In this document: positions 9,756 to 20,778 of the stretch, one piece after another
Position numbering within the stretch: position 1 is the first letter of the stretch
How the letters are laid out: every line of letters starts with the position of its first letter
NCBI RefSeq assembly: GCF_030397575.1
Contig: NZ_JAPNXS010000001.1
Span: 434,001-498,000, forward strand
DNA: 64,000 nt
Source: Psychromonas sp. 14N.309.X.WAT.B.A12
Lineage (GTDB): Bacteria; Pseudomonadota; Gammaproteobacteria; Enterobacterales; Psychromonadaceae
Reading direction: 5' to 3'
Position numbers and translations under genes: made by a program
The notes under the pieces: model-generated
The model's input: only the letters and a program-made list of their open reading frames with translations
What the model was told of the DNA's origin: nothing
Database searches by the model: none

Positions 9756-10805
9756 TTGGAATATTTAATGCAGTATGGGCTATTTTTAGCCAAAGCAGTT
9801 ACGTTTGTGATCACTATTGTTGCAATTTTAATTGCTGTGATAGCTTTGACTAGCAAACAAAAAGCTAAAAAAGGTGAGTTGGAATTAACTGATCTTTCTG
9901 AACAAATTAATGAGACAAAAAAATCTATTTCAGAACAGCTATTAAGCCCTGTACAACTTAAAGCAAAACATAAAGAAGATAAAAAACGCAAAAAAGAAAA
10001 AACTAAAAAAGATAAAGCAGAAGCTAAGGAAGCAACTAAGGTTGAGTCTCAATCTCAACTTTACGTAATTGATTTTAAAGGTAGTATTGATGCTAAAGAG
10101 GTATCTTCTCTACGTGAAGAGGTGACTGCGATTATCAGTGTCGCCACTGAGAAAGATGAAGTCTTCGTACGTTTAGAAAGTGGCGGTGGTATGGTACACG
10201 GTTACGGACTAGCTGCATCACAATTACAACGATTAAAAGACAAAAATATCCCGCTAACAATTTCTGTTGATAAAGTCGCTGCAAGTGGTGGTTACATGAT
10301 GGCGTGTGTTGCTGACAAAATTATTGCTGCTCCATTTTCAATTATTGGTTCAATTGGTGTTATCGCACAAATTCCAAATTTCAATAAAGTGTTAAAAAAA
10401 CATGATGTTGAATTCGAACAATTAACTGCAGGACAATATAAACGTACGTTAACTATGTTTGGTGAAAACGATGAATTGGGACGTGAAAAATTCAAACAAG
10501 AGCTGGAAGAAACACATCAATTATTCAAACATTTTGTCAGTGAGCACCGCCCGCAATTAGATATTGATAAAGTGGCAACAGGTGAACATTGGTATGGCTC
10601 ACAAGCCTTTGATTTACAATTAATTGATAAAGTACAAACCAGTGATGATTACTTACTTGATCAATTCGAAGATAAACATATAGTACAAGTGCGTTACCAA
10701 AAAAGTAAAAAACTTGCTGAAAAGATCGGCAAAAGTGTAGCAGCCTCTGTACAAACAAGTTTAATGACAATTATGCAAACTAATATTTCAAGAATGTTTA
10801 AGTAA
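9756..10805 (+). CDS. sohB: Inner-membrane S49 family peptidase SohB
   Basis: A signal-peptide-peptidase-like serine protease with its domain in the periplasm. The length of 349 is identical to E. coli SohB. The N-terminal membrane helix covers residues 11-31, followed by a very lysine-rich linker at about 66-95. The S49 domain contains S177 in KVAASGGYMMA and the general base K229 in TAGQYKRTL; the oxyanion segment RLESGGGMVHGYG is at 139-151. The start codon is TTG at 9756, preceded by GAGGAA at optimal spacing; an internal ATG at 9768 would cut into the conserved start EYLMQYGLFLAK. It is divergent from yciK. Confidence 0.93.
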   Translation: MEYLMQYGLFLAKAVTFVITIVAILIAVIALTSKQKAKKGELELTDLSEQINETKKSISEQLLSPVQLKAKHKEDKKRKKEKTKKDKAEAKEATKVESQSQLYVIDFKGSIDAKEVSSLREEVTAIISVATEKDEVFVRLESGGGMVHGYGLAASQLQRLKDKNIPLTISVDKVAASGGYMMACVADKIIAAPFSIIGSIGVIAQIPNFNKVLKKHDVEFEQLTAGQYKRTLTMFGENDELGREKFKQELEETHQLFKHFVSEHRPQLDIDKVATGEHWYGSQAFDLQLIDKVQTSDDYLLDQFEDKHIVQVRYQKSKKLAEKIGKSVAASVQTSLMTIMQTNISRMFK

Positions 10806-10826
10806 CGTTTTGATTAAAAATATGTT

Positions 10827-10858
10827 AAAAAGCCGGCTATTATTCAAGTCGGCTTTTT
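10827..10858 (+). terminator. Rho-independent terminator of sohB
   Basis: AAAAAGCCG pairs with CGGCTTTTT across a 14-nt loop and the stem runs into a U-tract. It lies 22 bp after the sohB stop. Confidence 0.75.
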
Positions 10859-10990
10859 ATTACCTATATTTTAAAAATATAAAAAATAGGTTGCTATTCG
10901 TCAAAACTTTGGATTATATAAAAAAGAGAAACTCAATGGACGAGTTAACATTCTTTCTAACACAGACTATATATTAGGTATCAAAGCAAT

Positions 10991-13651
10991 ATGAGCAAAT
11001 CTCTGGTTATCGTGGAATCACCTGCCAAAGCAAAAACAATCAATAAATATTTAGGTAAAGATTTTATTGTTAAATCGAGTGTTGGACATGTTCGTGACCT
11101 ACCAACAAGTGGTAGTGCGAAAAAATCAATCGATGCAAAAAAGAAAAAATCTTTAGCTGGTTTAACCCCTGCTCAAAAAGCGAAAGAGACAGCAAAACGT
11201 ACACAAGCTGCACTAGTAACAAGAATGGGTATTGACCCAAAAAATAATTGGGCTGCTAATTATGAAATCTTACCTGGTAAAGAAAAGGTAGTTGATGAAT
11301 TAAAGAAGTTAGCCGTTGATGCGCCCACTATTTATCTCGCGACCGATTTGGATAGAGAGGGTGAAGCGATTGCATGGCATCTGAAAGAAATTTTAGGTGG
11401 CGATGATGATAAATATCAACGCGTTGTATTTAATGAAATTACAGAATCAGCTATTCAAGAAGCATTCAAACACCCAACAGAACTAAATGTTGATGGCGTT
11501 AATGCACAACAAACACGTCGATTTTTAGATCGTCTTGTTGGTTTCATGGTGTCTCCTTTGTTATGGAAAAAGGTGGCCAGAGGTTTATCAGCAGGCCGAG
11601 TGCAATCCGTAGCAGTAAAGTTACTGGTAGAGCGTGAGCGTTTGATAAAAGCATTTAATCCGGTTGAATATTGGGATTTACATGCACAAACCCTTGCTCA
11701 AGATAAAACTGAATTACGTTTAGAAGTATTTAAGCACAATGACAAAACCTTTGCGCCTGTAAACGAACAAGAAACACAAGTTGCGGTTGATGCGTTAAAA
11801 GAAGAAACCTTCTTACTAGATGCTCGCGAAGATAAACCGACAAAAAGTAAACCAAGTGCGCCTTTTATCACTTCTACTCTGCAACAGGCAGCGAGCACGC
11901 GTTTAGGATTTGGTGTCAAAAAGACCATGATGTTAGCGCAACGTTTATACGAAGCGGGTTACATTACTTATATGCGTACCGATTCTACCAACTTAAGCAA
12001 AGATGCTGTGGCTTCTGCACGTGATTTTATTACTAAAGAGTTTGGCGAAAATTATTTACCAGAAGCACCTGTATCTTATAGTAGTAAAGCCGGTGCACAA
12101 GAAGCCCATGAAGCGATACGTCCATCAGATGTGTTACAACGTGCTGAGTTAATTGATGTTACTGATAAAGATGCAAAACGCTTGTATGAACTTATATGGC
12201 GTCAATTTTTAGCATGTCAGATGCTACCTGCATTATATGACTCATCTACTTTAGTGATTGCGGCAGGTGATTATAAATTACGTGCTAAAGGCCGTACTTT
12301 ACGCTTTGCTGGTTGGACAAAAGCACAACCAGTGACCAAGAGTAAAGCAGATGAAGTGCAACTACCCGACTTAAAGGTAGGTGAAGAAGTTAGTTTAGTA
12401 GCATTAGATCCGCAACAGCATTTTACTAAGCCACCTGCAAGATTTACTGAAGCGGCCTTGGTTAAAGAGTTAGAAAAGCAGGGCATTGGTCGTCCATCTA
12501 CTTACGCTAGTATCATTTCAACGATCCAAGATCGTGGTTATGTGAAAGTAGATAAACGTCGTTTCTTTGCAGTGAAAATGGGTGAAATCGTTACTGACCG
12601 TCTAACTGAAAACTTTAGTGAGCTCATGAGTTATGACTTTACTGCTGCGATGGAAGAAAATCTTGATGCGATTGCTGAAGGTAAAGCTAACTGGCATAGC
12701 GAACTAGATCGTTTTTATAAAGATTTAACAACGCAACTAGATAAAGCTGACTTACCCGAAGAAGAAGGCGGTATGCGTCTTAATGATCCTGTCATTATTG
12801 ATGATGTAGCTTGTCCGACTTGTGAGCGTCCAATGGGTATTCGTACCGCGAGTACGGGAGTATTCTTAGGTTGTTCTGGTTATGCATTACCTCCAAAAGA
12901 GCGTTGTAAAACCACTATCAACTTAGTTGATGGTGAAGAAGTTGAAGACATTTTAAGCTCTGAAGATTTAGAAACAGCTGCATTAATGGCTAAACATCGT
13001 TGTCCTAAATGTGACACTGCGATGGACAGTTACTTGATTGATGAAAAACGTAAGTTACACGTTTGTGGTAACAATCCAATCTGTGATGGTCATATTGTTG
13101 AATCTGGTGAGTTTAAGATTAAAGGCTACGATGGTCCAGTTGTTGAATGTGACAAGTGTGGGTCTGATATGCAGCTAAAAGATGGTCGCTTTGGTAAGTA
13201 TATGGACTGTACTAATGAAGAGTGTAAAAACACGCGTAAGATATTACGTAGTGGTGAAGTCGCTCCGCCAAAAGAAGATCCAGTACATTTGCCTGAATTA
13301 GAGTGTGAGCAAAGTGATGCATACTTTATTTTACGTGATGGTGCGGCAGGTATTTTCTTAGCAGCAAGCACTTTCCCTCGTTCGCGAGAGACACGTGCTC
13401 CAAAAGTAGCTGAATTAGCACAGTTTAGAGATAGAATCTCTGAAAAATTCTATTACCTAGCTGATGCTCCTCAACAAGACCCAGATGGTAATTTAGCCAT
13501 TGTCCGTTATAGCCGTAAGAACAAAGAACAATATGTCATGACGGAAATAGACAAAAAAGCAACGGGTTGGACGGCTAAGTTTGTTGATAATAAATGGGTA
13601 GAAGAGCTTCCTAAAAAGAAAGTCGCTAAAAAAACCAAAGCGAAAAAGTAG
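10991..13651 (+). CDS. topA: DNA topoisomerase I
   Basis: A type IA topoisomerase that relaxes negative supercoils and opposes gyrase. At 886 residues it is slightly longer than E. coli TopA (865). The TOPRIM domain opens the protein ([19 protein letters not shown]; acidic [13 protein letters not shown] at about 119-131). The active tyrosine is Y327 in [10 protein letters not shown]. The C-terminus contains three four-cysteine zinc modules (CPTCERP..., CPKCDTA..., CDKCGSD...), then zinc-ribbon-like repeats and a lysine-rich tail. It is preceded by a 185-bp promoter region and followed by a strong terminator. Confidence 0.97.
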   Translation: MSKSLVIVESPAKAKTINKYLGKDFIVKSSVGHVRDLPTSGSAKKSIDAKKKKSLAGLTPAQKAKETAKRTQAALVTRMGIDPKNNWAANYEILPGKEKVVDELKKLAVDAPTIYLATDLDREGEAIAWHLKEILGGDDDKYQRVVFNEITESAIQEAFKHPTELNVDGVNAQQTRRFLDRLVGFMVSPLLWKKVARGLSAGRVQSVAVKLLVERERLIKAFNPVEYWDLHAQTLAQDKTELRLEVFKHNDKTFAPVNEQETQVAVDALKEETFLLDAREDKPTKSKPSAPFITSTLQQAASTRLGFGVKKTMMLAQRLYEAGYITYMRTDSTNLSKDAVASARDFITKEFGENYLPEAPVSYSSKAGAQEAHEAIRPSDVLQRAELIDVTDKDAKRLYELIWRQFLACQMLPALYDSSTLVIAAGDYKLRAKGRTLRFAGWTKAQPVTKSKADEVQLPDLKVGEEVSLVALDPQQHFTKPPARFTEAALVKELEKQGIGRPSTYASIISTIQDRGYVKVDKRRFFAVKMGEIVTDRLTENFSELMSYDFTAAMEENLDAIAEGKANWHSELDRFYKDLTTQLDKADLPEEEGGMRLNDPVIIDDVACPTCERPMGIRTASTGVFLGCSGYALPPKERCKTTINLVDGEEVEDILSSEDLETAALMAKHRCPKCDTAMDSYLIDEKRKLHVCGNNPICDGHIVESGEFKIKGYDGPVVECDKCGSDMQLKDGRFGKYMDCTNEECKNTRKILRSGEVAPPKEDPVHLPELECEQSDAYFILRDGAAGIFLAASTFPRSRETRAPKVAELAQFRDRISEKFYYLADAPQQDPDGNLAIVRYSRKNKEQYVMTEIDKKATGWTAKFVDNKWVEELPKKKVAKKTKAKK

Positions 13652-13669
13652 AAAATTAGATCAATCCAT

Positions 13670-13695
13670 AATGGCAGCCTTCGCTGCCATTTTTG
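13670..13695 (+). terminator. Rho-independent terminator of topA
   Basis: A GC-rich stem ATGGCAGC / GCTGCCAT with tetraloop CTTC is followed directly by TTTTTG. Confidence 0.9.
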
Positions 13696-13818
13696 TGTGT
13701 GAAATTTATTGATCACTTTTTCAGCAACCAATGCCGATCTTAATCTGCAACATAAGGTTGTTTGTTTAAATTTTTAAACATTTGTATATACTAGCGTTTT
13801 TTAAAAGGATGATCTGAA

Positions 13819-14604
13819 ATGCGCATAGCTTTAGGTATTGAATATGATGGTGCTAACTATTACGGTTGGCAAAGACAAAAAGAAGTAAACTCTGTTCAAG
13901 AAGAGCTAGAAAAAGCGTTATCTAATATTGCTAATCATCCTGTTACAGTTAATTGTGCTGGTAGAACCGATGCGGGTGTTCACGGAACGGGGCAAGTTGT
14001 ACATTTTGACACTGATTCAGAGCGTCAAGTTGGTGCATGGACATTAGGTGTCAATGCTAAATTACCCGATGATATTGCTGTACGTTGGGTTAAAGAAGTT
14101 GATGATAGCTTTCATGCAAGGTTCAGTGCCACTGCAAGGCGTTACCGTTACATTATCTACAATGGTGTTTATCGTCCGGGTATTCTAAGTAAAGGTTTAA
14201 GCCACTATCATTGTGATTTAGATGCATCAATAATGCATCAAGCAGGTCAATACCTAGTAGGTGAACAAGATTTTACTTCATTTAGAGCATTACATTGTCA
14301 GGCTAATAGTCCAATAAGAACTATTGAATATTTAAATGTGTCTCGACATAGTGATTTTATTGTTATTGATATTAAAGCAAATGCTTTCCTGCACCACATG
14401 GTACGAAATATCGCAGGTAGTTTGATTGAAATAGGCCAACAGAAACAACCTGTTGATTGGTTACAAACTTTACTGGGTTACAAAGATCGTGCAAAGGCAG
14501 CTGCGACTGCGAAGCCGGGTGGTTTATATTTAGTAGAAGTTGATTACCCAGAGCAGTTTGCATTACCAAGACCCGCATGTGGCCCTTTATTCTTAGATAT
14601 TTAA
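13819..14604 (+). CDS. truA: tRNA pseudouridine(38-40) synthase TruA
   Basis: Isomerises uridines 38, 39 and 40 in the anticodon stem-loop of many tRNAs. The catalytic aspartate is D51 in [15 protein letters not shown]. The N-terminal [19 protein letters not shown] and C-terminal [17 protein letters not shown] segments are family signatures. The length is 261 (E. coli 270). It has an AAGGATGATCTGAA leader before the ATG. folC begins immediately after the stop, so these two are probably translationally coupled. In E. coli dedA and accD lie between truA and folC; they are absent here. Confidence 0.95.
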   Translation: MRIALGIEYDGANYYGWQRQKEVNSVQEELEKALSNIANHPVTVNCAGRTDAGVHGTGQVVHFDTDSERQVGAWTLGVNAKLPDDIAVRWVKEVDDSFHARFSATARRYRYIIYNGVYRPGILSKGLSHYHCDLDASIMHQAGQYLVGEQDFTSFRALHCQANSPIRTIEYLNVSRHSDFIVIDIKANAFLHHMVRNIAGSLIEIGQQKQPVDWLQTLLGYKDRAKAAATAKPGGLYLVEVDYPEQFALPRPACGPLFLDI

Positions 14605-14605
14605 T

Positions 14606-15901
14606 GTGATAAATACAATGATAACACCAACAACTAATAACATATTTTCTGCCGATACACTTAATGAATGGTTAGCACATTTAGAACAGTTACACCCGAA
14701 TGCGATTGAATTAGGCCTAAAGCGAATTACTGAAGTAGGTAAACGTCTTAACTTAATACATTTCGATGCTAAAGTTGTCACCGTAGCAGGTACTAATGGC
14801 AAAGGCACCACCTGTGCTTATTTAGAAAAAATATTATTAGATGCTGGTTTTAAAGTAGGAGTTTATAGCTCTCCACACATCCATCGTTATAATGAACGCT
14901 TACGTATTAATGGGCTTGAACTTGATGACCAGGCACATTGTGATGCATTTGCTATCATTGAAAATGCCCGTGAAACCATTTCTCTGAGCTATTTTGAATA
15001 TGCTACCTTGTCGTGTTTGTATTTATTACAACAGGCAAATTGTGACTATATACTCTTAGAAGTCGGTTTAGGTGGACGTTTAGATGCTACCAATATGGTG
15101 GAATCAGATGTAAGTGTCGTCACCACCATAGGCATCGATCATATTGATTGGTTAGGCTGTGATAGAGAAAAAATAGGTTTCGAAAAAGCCGGAGTATTTA
15201 GAGCCAATAAACCCGCTATTTGTGGAGAGTTAGATGTACCACAATCGATAATCGATCATGCTCAATCAATCTCTGCACAATTAAAGTTAGCCACAAAAGA
15301 CTTCGCATTTAAGATGCTAGATGAACAACATTGGTCTTGGACTGGCCAGAAAACATTATTACCAATTAAACAAACTTTGATGCCGATGCAAAATGCATCA
15401 ACCGCGTTAGCAGTGATTGAAGCGTTAGATATTACGATTGCACCAGAGAAATTAATTGCTTCAGTTGAAAACGCAACATTAGCAGGGCGCTTACAAGCTA
15501 TTGAAGGATATGGTTGTGACTTTTATATTGATGTTGCACATAACCCTCAATCGGCGCAATATCTAGCAACACAAATAAAGCGCTTAAAACAATTAAAACC
15601 AGCATGTTGTAAAGTGCATGCCGTTGTCGGTATGTTATCTGATAAAGATATGACTGCGACATTGTCCGCTATTAATAGTGAAATTAGTGAGTATCATTTC
15701 GCAGATTTACATTGTTATCGTGGGGCACCAGCATCATTATTGTTAGAGGCTTATCAAAGCAGTGAGTACAATAACCATAATGTGACCTGTTATGAAAATG
15801 TACTGGGCGCGGTCGATAAGGTAGTTCAGAATATCAGTGCATCTGATATAGTCATAGTATTCGGTTCATTCCATACTGTTTCCGATATTTTAACCAAATA
15901 G
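14606..15901 (+). CDS. folC: Bifunctional dihydrofolate/folylpolyglutamate synthase
   Basis: Adds glutamate to dihydropteroate and extends the polyglutamate tail of folates, using ATP. The P-loop VTVAGTNGKGTT at about residues 54-65, the glycine-rich LLEVGLGGRLDATN and GIDHIDWLG are Mur-ligase family signatures, and the C-terminal domain has DVAHNPQS. The length is 431. The first possible start is a GTG at 14606, one base after the truA stop; an ATG at 14618 is the alternative. Neither has a convincing ribosome binding site, which fits coupling to truA translation. Confidence 0.93.
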   Translation: MINTMITPTTNNIFSADTLNEWLAHLEQLHPNAIELGLKRITEVGKRLNLIHFDAKVVTVAGTNGKGTTCAYLEKILLDAGFKVGVYSSPHIHRYNERLRINGLELDDQAHCDAFAIIENARETISLSYFEYATLSCLYLLQQANCDYILLEVGLGGRLDATNMVESDVSVVTTIGIDHIDWLGCDREKIGFEKAGVFRANKPAICGELDVPQSIIDHAQSISAQLKLATKDFAFKMLDEQHWSWTGQKTLLPIKQTLMPMQNASTALAVIEALDITIAPEKLIASVENATLAGRLQAIEGYGCDFYIDVAHNPQSAQYLATQIKRLKQLKPACCKVHAVVGMLSDKDMTATLSAINSEISEYHFADLHCYRGAPASLLLEAYQSSEYNNHNVTCYENVLGAVDKVVQNISASDIVIVFGSFHTVSDILTK

Positions 15902-15913
15902 CAAGGGTATAAC

Positions 15914-16519
15914 GTGGCATCTCAGTTTAAAAATCGTTTAGTCGGCATTACTATATTAGTCGCATTAGTTGTGATCTTCTTGCCTTCATTGATTGACGGT
16001 AAAAAAAATACCTATCAGCAAGAGTTTGCTGCAACGCCTATTAAGCCTGAACTAAAAGAGCATTCTCAATCCTTTTCAGATTCAACGCCTTCTTCGAAGG
16101 AAGAGTTAGTCATTGAAAATGAAGAAGCTGAAGATGCTCCAACTGAGGTCACATCTGAATGGAAAGTGGAAGAGGTTGCATCTGCGGTTGTTGTAGAAGA
16201 TAACAAAGTAACAAATCCAAAAACAGTAACACCTGCACCACCTAAAGCTGTTAAGGCGCCGGTGTTTGATGATCCAGCTTGGACAATTCAATTAGGTGCC
16301 TTCCAAAACAAAGCTAATATTAATAGTTTATTAAAGAAATTAAACAAAGCAGGTTTTCAAGCGCATACTATCCCTAGGGAAGTCATGGATGGTCAATTAA
16401 CACGTGTTTTTGTTGGGCCGAATGTTTCTAAACAAAAATTAACCGATATGTTGCCACGATTAAAAAGCTTAACCAATCTAAACGGAAAAGTTATTCCTTT
16501 TAATCCAATTGAACCTTAG
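15914..16519 (+). CDS. dedD: SPOR-domain cell division protein DedD
   Basis: A bitopic inner-membrane protein whose periplasmic SPOR domain binds denuded septal peptidoglycan. One transmembrane helix lies at residues 8-24 (LVGITILVALVVIFLPS). It is followed by an acidic, proline- and valine-rich linker and a SPOR domain at about 122-199 (WTIQLGAFQNKANINSLLKKL ... RVFVGP). The start is GTG, preceded by AAGGG. The gap to folC is 12 bp, so it belongs to the same transcript. Confidence 0.88.
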   Translation: MASQFKNRLVGITILVALVVIFLPSLIDGKKNTYQQEFAATPIKPELKEHSQSFSDSTPSSKEELVIENEEAEDAPTEVTSEWKVEEVASAVVVEDNKVTNPKTVTPAPPKAVKAPVFDDPAWTIQLGAFQNKANINSLLKKLNKAGFQAHTIPREVMDGQLTRVFVGPNVSKQKLTDMLPRLKSLTNLNGKVIPFNPIEP

Positions 16520-16591
16520 TTTTTAAAGCGTTTCAAAACATTCTCTGATAGAATGCGCGCGTTATAGATTTACATTAATTTAGGGATAAGT

Positions 16592-17095
16592 ATGAATTGG
16601 TTTGATTTCACCATTCTTGGTGTTATTGGTTTGTCGTCTTTAATTAGCTTAATTCGCGGTTTCACTAAAGAAGCTGTCTCGCTGGCCACTTGGTTTGCTG
16701 CTTTTTTTATTGCCAGCAATTTTTATCCCGAAATGGCACAATTCCTTACTGGTATCGAAGATTTGAAACTTCGTAACAGTGCTGCCATCGCTATTCTCTT
16801 TATTGCTACCTTACTGATAGGTGGCCTTGTCAATTACATCATCAATCGCTTAGTCGCAGTCACTGGATTATCTGGTACTGATAGACTGTTAGGTGTTATT
16901 TTTGGTGCGATCCGCGGTATCTTAATCGTGAGTGCTTTACTCTTCATCACTGATTACATGACATCATTTGATGAAACGCTATGGTGGAAAGAGGCGCAAT
17001 TACCGCCTCATTTTGGCATAGTTATAACCTGGTTCTTTGAACATTTAGAAAGCTCATCTAGCTTCCTAAAAAATATACAATCAACAAAGATTTAA
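16592..17095 (+). CDS. cvpA: CvpA family inner-membrane protein
   Basis: CvpA is a four-helix membrane protein named for its need in colicin V production; it is linked to purF in many gammaproteobacteria and affects envelope integrity. It has 167 residues (E. coli 162). Hydrophobic helices lie at about 5-20, 29-46, 64-83 and 101-122; the signature FTILGVIGLSSLISLIRGFTKEAVSLATW is at the start. AGGGATAAGT precedes the ATG. A hairpin separates it from purF. Confidence 0.92.
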   Translation: MNWFDFTILGVIGLSSLISLIRGFTKEAVSLATWFAAFFIASNFYPEMAQFLTGIEDLKLRNSAAIAILFIATLLIGGLVNYIINRLVAVTGLSGTDRLLGVIFGAIRGILIVSALLFITDYMTSFDETLWWKEAQLPPHFGIVITWFFEHLESSSSFLKNIQSTKI

Positions 17096-17126
17096 GCGTT
17101 GATTAGCAAAAATTAGTCACTACATT

Positions 17127-17152
17127 AAAAGCACATTCGTTTGTGCTTTTTT
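17127..17152 (+). terminator. Hairpin between cvpA and purF
   Basis: AAAAGCACA pairs with TGTGCTTTT around a 6-nt loop, with TTTTTT at its 3' side. It looks like a rho-independent terminator or attenuator inside the otherwise conserved cvpA-purF pair, so purF may have partly independent expression. Confidence 0.7.
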
Positions 17153-17186
17153 GTGAACTCTCTTAAAAATAGAAAGGCTTCAATTT

Positions 17187-18701
17187 ATGTGTGGAATAGT
17201 AGGTATAGTTGGTTCAACTCCTGTCAATCAAAGTATTTATGATGCATTGACTGTATTACAACACCGCGGGCAAGATGCCGCTGGTATTGTAACGACTTAC
17301 AACGGCAACTTTAAACAACGCAAAGCTAATGGCTTAGTAAAAGATGTGTTTGAAACAAAACATATGCAGCGTTTAAAAGGGAATAGCGGAATCGGTCATG
17401 TTCGTTACCCAACAGCAGGTAGTTCAAGTGCTGCAGAAGCACAACCATTCTACGTAAACTCACCATGGGGCATCTCTTTAGCGCATAACGGTAACCTGAC
17501 TAATGCGAAAGATTTACGTGCTGCTTTAGTGAAGTCTCGCCGCCACATTAACACGACTTCAGACTCAGAATTGTTATTAAACACATTTGCTGCAGAATTA
17601 GGTAAAACGAAAGCGGATCATCTTTCTCCGGATGATATCTTCGCAGCTATTTCTGAAGTACATAAACAAATCAGTGGTGCTTACGCGGTAACGGCATTGA
17701 TTATTGACCATGGTTTAGTCGCTTTCCGTGACCCAGATGGCATTCGTCCATTAGTATTGGGCTCTCGTCAGACTGACGAAGGCGATATTGAATATATCGT
17801 TGCCTCTGAAAGTGTTGGCCTTGATACTATCGGTTTCCGTTTCTTACGTGATGTTGAACCAGGTGAAGCCGTTTACATTACTGAGAACCGTAAATTGTTC
17901 ACTCAACAATGTGCTGAAAAAACAACATTAACTCCTTGTATCTTTGAGTATGTTTACTTTGCTCGTCCTGATTCAACATTGAACGGTATTTCAGTTTATG
18001 AAGCTCGTTTAGAAATGGGGCGTAAGTTAGGCGCGAAGATCAAACGTGAATGGGCTGATGTAGAAATTGATGCTGTTATTCCTATTCCAGAAACGTCTAA
18101 CGATATTGCTTTAGAAATCTCAGTGGAACTTGGCTTACCGTACCGCCAAGGTTTTGTTAAAAACCGTTACATTGGTCGTACCTTTATCATGCCAGGGCAA
18201 ACTCAACGCCGTAAATCTGTTCGCCGTAAACTGAATCCTATTTCAGCTGAGTTCAAAGGAAAAAATGTATTATTGGTAGATGACTCAATTGTTCGTGGTA
18301 CTACTTCTGAACAGATCATTGAAATGGTTCGTGAAGCGGGCGCTAAAAAAGTTTACTTAGCTTCTGCTGCGCCAGAAGTTCGATACCCTAATGTATATGG
18401 TATCGATATGCCAACACCTGAAGAGTTAATTGCGCATAATCGCAATGCGGAACAAATCAGCGACTGTATCGGAACAGATAAATTAATCTTCCAAGATATT
18501 CAAGATTTAAAAGATGCAGTGGGTAAACAAAATCCAAATATTAAAGCGTTTGAGTGTTCAGTATTTGATGGCCAATACGTCACTCCTAATATCAATAAAG
18601 AGTACTTTGATTACTTAGCAAGTCTACGAAGTGAAGACGCTAAAAAAATTCAAACTCAAAAAGAAGAGATTGCTAATCTAGAGATGTACAACGAAGCTTA
18701 A
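17187..18701 (+). CDS. purF: Amidophosphoribosyltransferase
   Basis: Catalyses the first committed step of purine synthesis: PRPP plus glutamine to 5-phosphoribosylamine. The chain begins MCGIVGIVG; Cys2 becomes the N-terminal nucleophile of the glutaminase domain after Met removal. The PRPP-binding loop [15 protein letters not shown] lies at about 366-380. The length of 504 matches E. coli (505). I did not find a clear PurR operator in the preceding 90 bp. Confidence 0.96.
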   Translation: MCGIVGIVGSTPVNQSIYDALTVLQHRGQDAAGIVTTYNGNFKQRKANGLVKDVFETKHMQRLKGNSGIGHVRYPTAGSSSAAEAQPFYVNSPWGISLAHNGNLTNAKDLRAALVKSRRHINTTSDSELLLNTFAAELGKTKADHLSPDDIFAAISEVHKQISGAYAVTALIIDHGLVAFRDPDGIRPLVLGSRQTDEGDIEYIVASESVGLDTIGFRFLRDVEPGEAVYITENRKLFTQQCAEKTTLTPCIFEYVYFARPDSTLNGISVYEARLEMGRKLGAKIKREWADVEIDAVIPIPETSNDIALEISVELGLPYRQGFVKNRYIGRTFIMPGQTQRRKSVRRKLNPISAEFKGKNVLLVDDSIVRGTTSEQIIEMVREAGAKKVYLASAAPEVRYPNVYGIDMPTPEELIAHNRNAEQISDCIGTDKLIFQDIQDLKDAVGKQNPNIKAFECSVFDGQYVTPNINKEYFDYLASLRSEDAKKIQTQKEEIANLEMYNEA

Positions 18702-18710
18702 ACTTTATTG

Positions 18711-18806
18711 TTACACCAGTTGTAGTCAATAAGTGATCTAAATTTTACGCAGAATAAATGACTTAATTTAAAGCGTAATTTTAGTTAAATAGTATGATTG
18801 GTATAA
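18711..18806. repeat. 96-bp MITE-like element, copy 1
   Basis: Starts 9 bp after the purF stop with TTACACCAGT and ends with ATTGGTATAA; the two ends are imperfect 10-bp inverted repeats (8 of 10). The internal part (AATAAGTGATC ... AATGACTTAATTTAAAGC) recurs as a direct copy at 18873-18936. It has no coding capacity. Short palindromic repeats of this look are, from memory, scattered in genomes of related marine bacteria; I cannot verify that here. Confidence 0.6.
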
Positions 18807-18816
18807 GTCATTTCTT

Positions 18817-18848
18817 AAAAGCACAGCAATTACGCTGTGCTTTTTTTT
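18817..18848 (+). terminator. Rho-independent terminator of purF
   Basis: An 11-bp perfect stem AAAAGCACAGC / GCTGTGCTTTT with a 6-nt loop is followed by a run of eight T. It lies just past repeat copy 1, so the repeat is transcribed as part of the purF 3' UTR. Confidence 0.9.
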
Positions 18849-18872
18849 GCCTATTGTTTAAATTGTATATAT

Positions 18873-18936
18873 TTATACCAATGATATTAAATAAGTGATC
18901 GGAATTTTATGAAGAAAAATGACTTAGTTTAAGGCA
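18873..18936. repeat. MITE-like element, copy 2 (partial)
   Basis: Begins TTATACCAAT and continues through AATAAGTGATC and AATGACTTAGTTTAAGGC, matching copy 1 over about 64 bp in direct orientation. No matching right-hand inverted repeat follows, so it is either truncated or decayed. The remaining sequence to 19087 is AT-rich with nothing recognisable. Confidence 0.55.
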
Positions 18937-19087
18937 TCACTTGTGACTTTCAAAGATTTACATCGTTAATCTAATATTTAATAGTTATTCTTTTCGCTAA
19001 AATCACGATCAATAAATAAGTTATTTTAACAACTAAAATAGATTAGTTAATTCCTGTGAATGCTATTATAGCTGTTACTGTAGGCAT

Positions 19088-19114
19088 AAAAAAACCAGCC
19101 AATAGGCTGGTTTT
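19088..19114 (-). terminator. Rho-independent terminator of asnS
   Basis: AAAACCAGCC pairs with GGCTGGTTTT around loop AATA. On the minus strand the stem is followed by a T run and lies 23 bp after the asnS stop. Confidence 0.88.
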
Positions 19115-19137
19115 GTGTATCACAATTTTAAGCTTGA

Positions 19138-20538
19138 TTAGAATTCAGCTGTGCCAGGAGCACGTGGGAAAGCAATAACGTCTCGAATGTTTTGTACACC
19201 AGTAACATAAGAAACTAAACGCTCAAACCCTAAACCGAAACCAGCATGCGGAACAGTTCCATATTTACGTAAGTCGCGGTACCAACTGTAATCTTCTTTA
19301 TCTAGACCCATTTCATCAAGGCGTTTGTCTAACGCAGCTAGATCTTCTTCACGTTGACTACCGCCAATGATTTCACCAATGCCTGGTGCAAGTACATCCA
19401 TTGCCGCTACTGTTTTACCATCTTCATTTAGTTTCATGTAGAAGGCTTTAATATCTTTCGGGTAGTTTTGAAGAATGATTGGTGCACCAACATGTTCTTC
19501 AGCAAGGTAACGTTCATGCTCAGATTGTAAATCTACACCCCATTCAACTGGGTATTCAAATGTCTTGTCACATTTTTGTAGAATGTCGATTGCGTCAGTG
19601 TAATCCATACGTACGAATTCAGAACTCACCATGTTTTGTAAACGAGTGATTGCTTCTTTATCAACACGTTCAGCAAAGAAAGCCATATCATCTGCACGTT
19701 CTGTTAGCACTGCGTTAAATACATATTTCAACATATCTTCTGCAAGTTGTGCTGCATCTGCTAAATCAGCAAAAGCGATTTCAGGTTCAACCATCCAGAA
19801 CTCTGCTAAGTGACGCGTCGTGTTTGAGTTTTCAGCACGGAAAGTTGGGCCGAATGTGTAAACGTTACTTAGTGCACACGCATAAGTTTCAGCGTTCAAC
19901 TGACCTGATACTGTCAAGAAAGTCTCTTTACCGAAGAAATCTTTTTTGTAATCAATTTTACCTTGATCATCACGAGGTAGGTTTTCTAAATCTAACGTAC
20001 TAACTTGGAACATTTCTCCCGCACCTTCACAGTCACTCCCCGTGATGATAGGTGTACTGATCCAATTAAATCCACGCTCATAAAAGAAATTATGAATTGC
20101 ATGTGATAAACAGTTACGAACACGAGTGACTGCACCAAACATGTTAGTACGCGGACGCAAGTGAGCATGTTCACGCATGTACTCAATACTATGTCGTTTT
20201 GCAGACATTGGGTAAGTCTCTGGATCTTGTACAAAGCCGTACACTTCAACTTTAGTTGCTTGAAGCTCGAACTGTTGACCTTTTCCTGGGCTTTCTACTA
20301 GTTCACCTGTTACAGCAACACTACAACCTGCAGATAGATTTAGCACGTCTGCTGTATAATTTTCTAATTCAGCAGGCACAACTGCTTGGATCGGATCAAA
20401 ACATGAACCGTCGTAGATATTTAAAAATGAGATGCCAGCTTTTGAATCACGACGTGTACGGATCCAGCCTTTTACTGTTACTTGGCTGCCTAGTGCAAAT
20501 TTGCTGTTGAAAATATCAACAATGGGTGTTTTTGACAT
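19138..20538 (-). CDS. asnS: Asparagine--tRNA ligase
   Basis: A class IIb aminoacyl-tRNA synthetase that charges tRNA-Asn. The N-terminal OB-fold anticodon-binding domain ([19 protein letters not shown] at about 20-38) precedes the catalytic domain. Motif 2 is [19 protein letters not shown] and motif 3 is [10 protein letters not shown] near the end. The length of 466 equals E. coli AsnS. It ends in its own terminator and stands alone on the minus strand. Confidence 0.97.
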   Translation of the reverse strand: MSKTPIVDIFNSKFALGSQVTVKGWIRTRRDSKAGISFLNIYDGSCFDPIQAVVPAELENYTADVLNLSAGCSVAVTGELVESPGKGQQFELQATKVEVYGFVQDPETYPMSAKRHSIEYMREHAHLRPRTNMFGAVTRVRNCLSHAIHNFFYERGFNWISTPIITGSDCEGAGEMFQVSTLDLENLPRDDQGKIDYKKDFFGKETFLTVSGQLNAETYACALSNVYTFGPTFRAENSNTTRHLAEFWMVEPEIAFADLADAAQLAEDMLKYVFNAVLTERADDMAFFAERVDKEAITRLQNMVSSEFVRMDYTDAIDILQKCDKTFEYPVEWGVDLQSEHERYLAEEHVGAPIILQNYPKDIKAFYMKLNEDGKTVAAMDVLAPGIGEIIGGSQREEDLAALDKRLDEMGLDKEDYSWYRDLRKYGTVPHAGFGLGFERLVSYVTGVQNIRDVIAFPRAPGTAEF

Positions 20539-20778
20539 CTTAAATTGTGCTCCATAATCACAGGGTTAACTGTTTTATACTAAAAATATTGATAGCTGCA
20601 TATCTTACCTTGGATAGATTCAGATACAAGCCTCTGACCTTATATTAATAGCACTATTAATAGTGAAATAAGTACATAAATATACGGACAGGCTATTTTT
20701 TTATCGATAGTCATTGTTGATGTCTTTTTTCTGCCAAATGATTTACTTAATAAATGATTGGCAGTTGCTTGCTGCCTA

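Noticed and set aside
16521-16591. PurR box or promoter before cvpA
   Set aside because: TAGAAT at 16549-16554 looks like a -10, but no acceptable -35 or PurR palindrome accompanies it.
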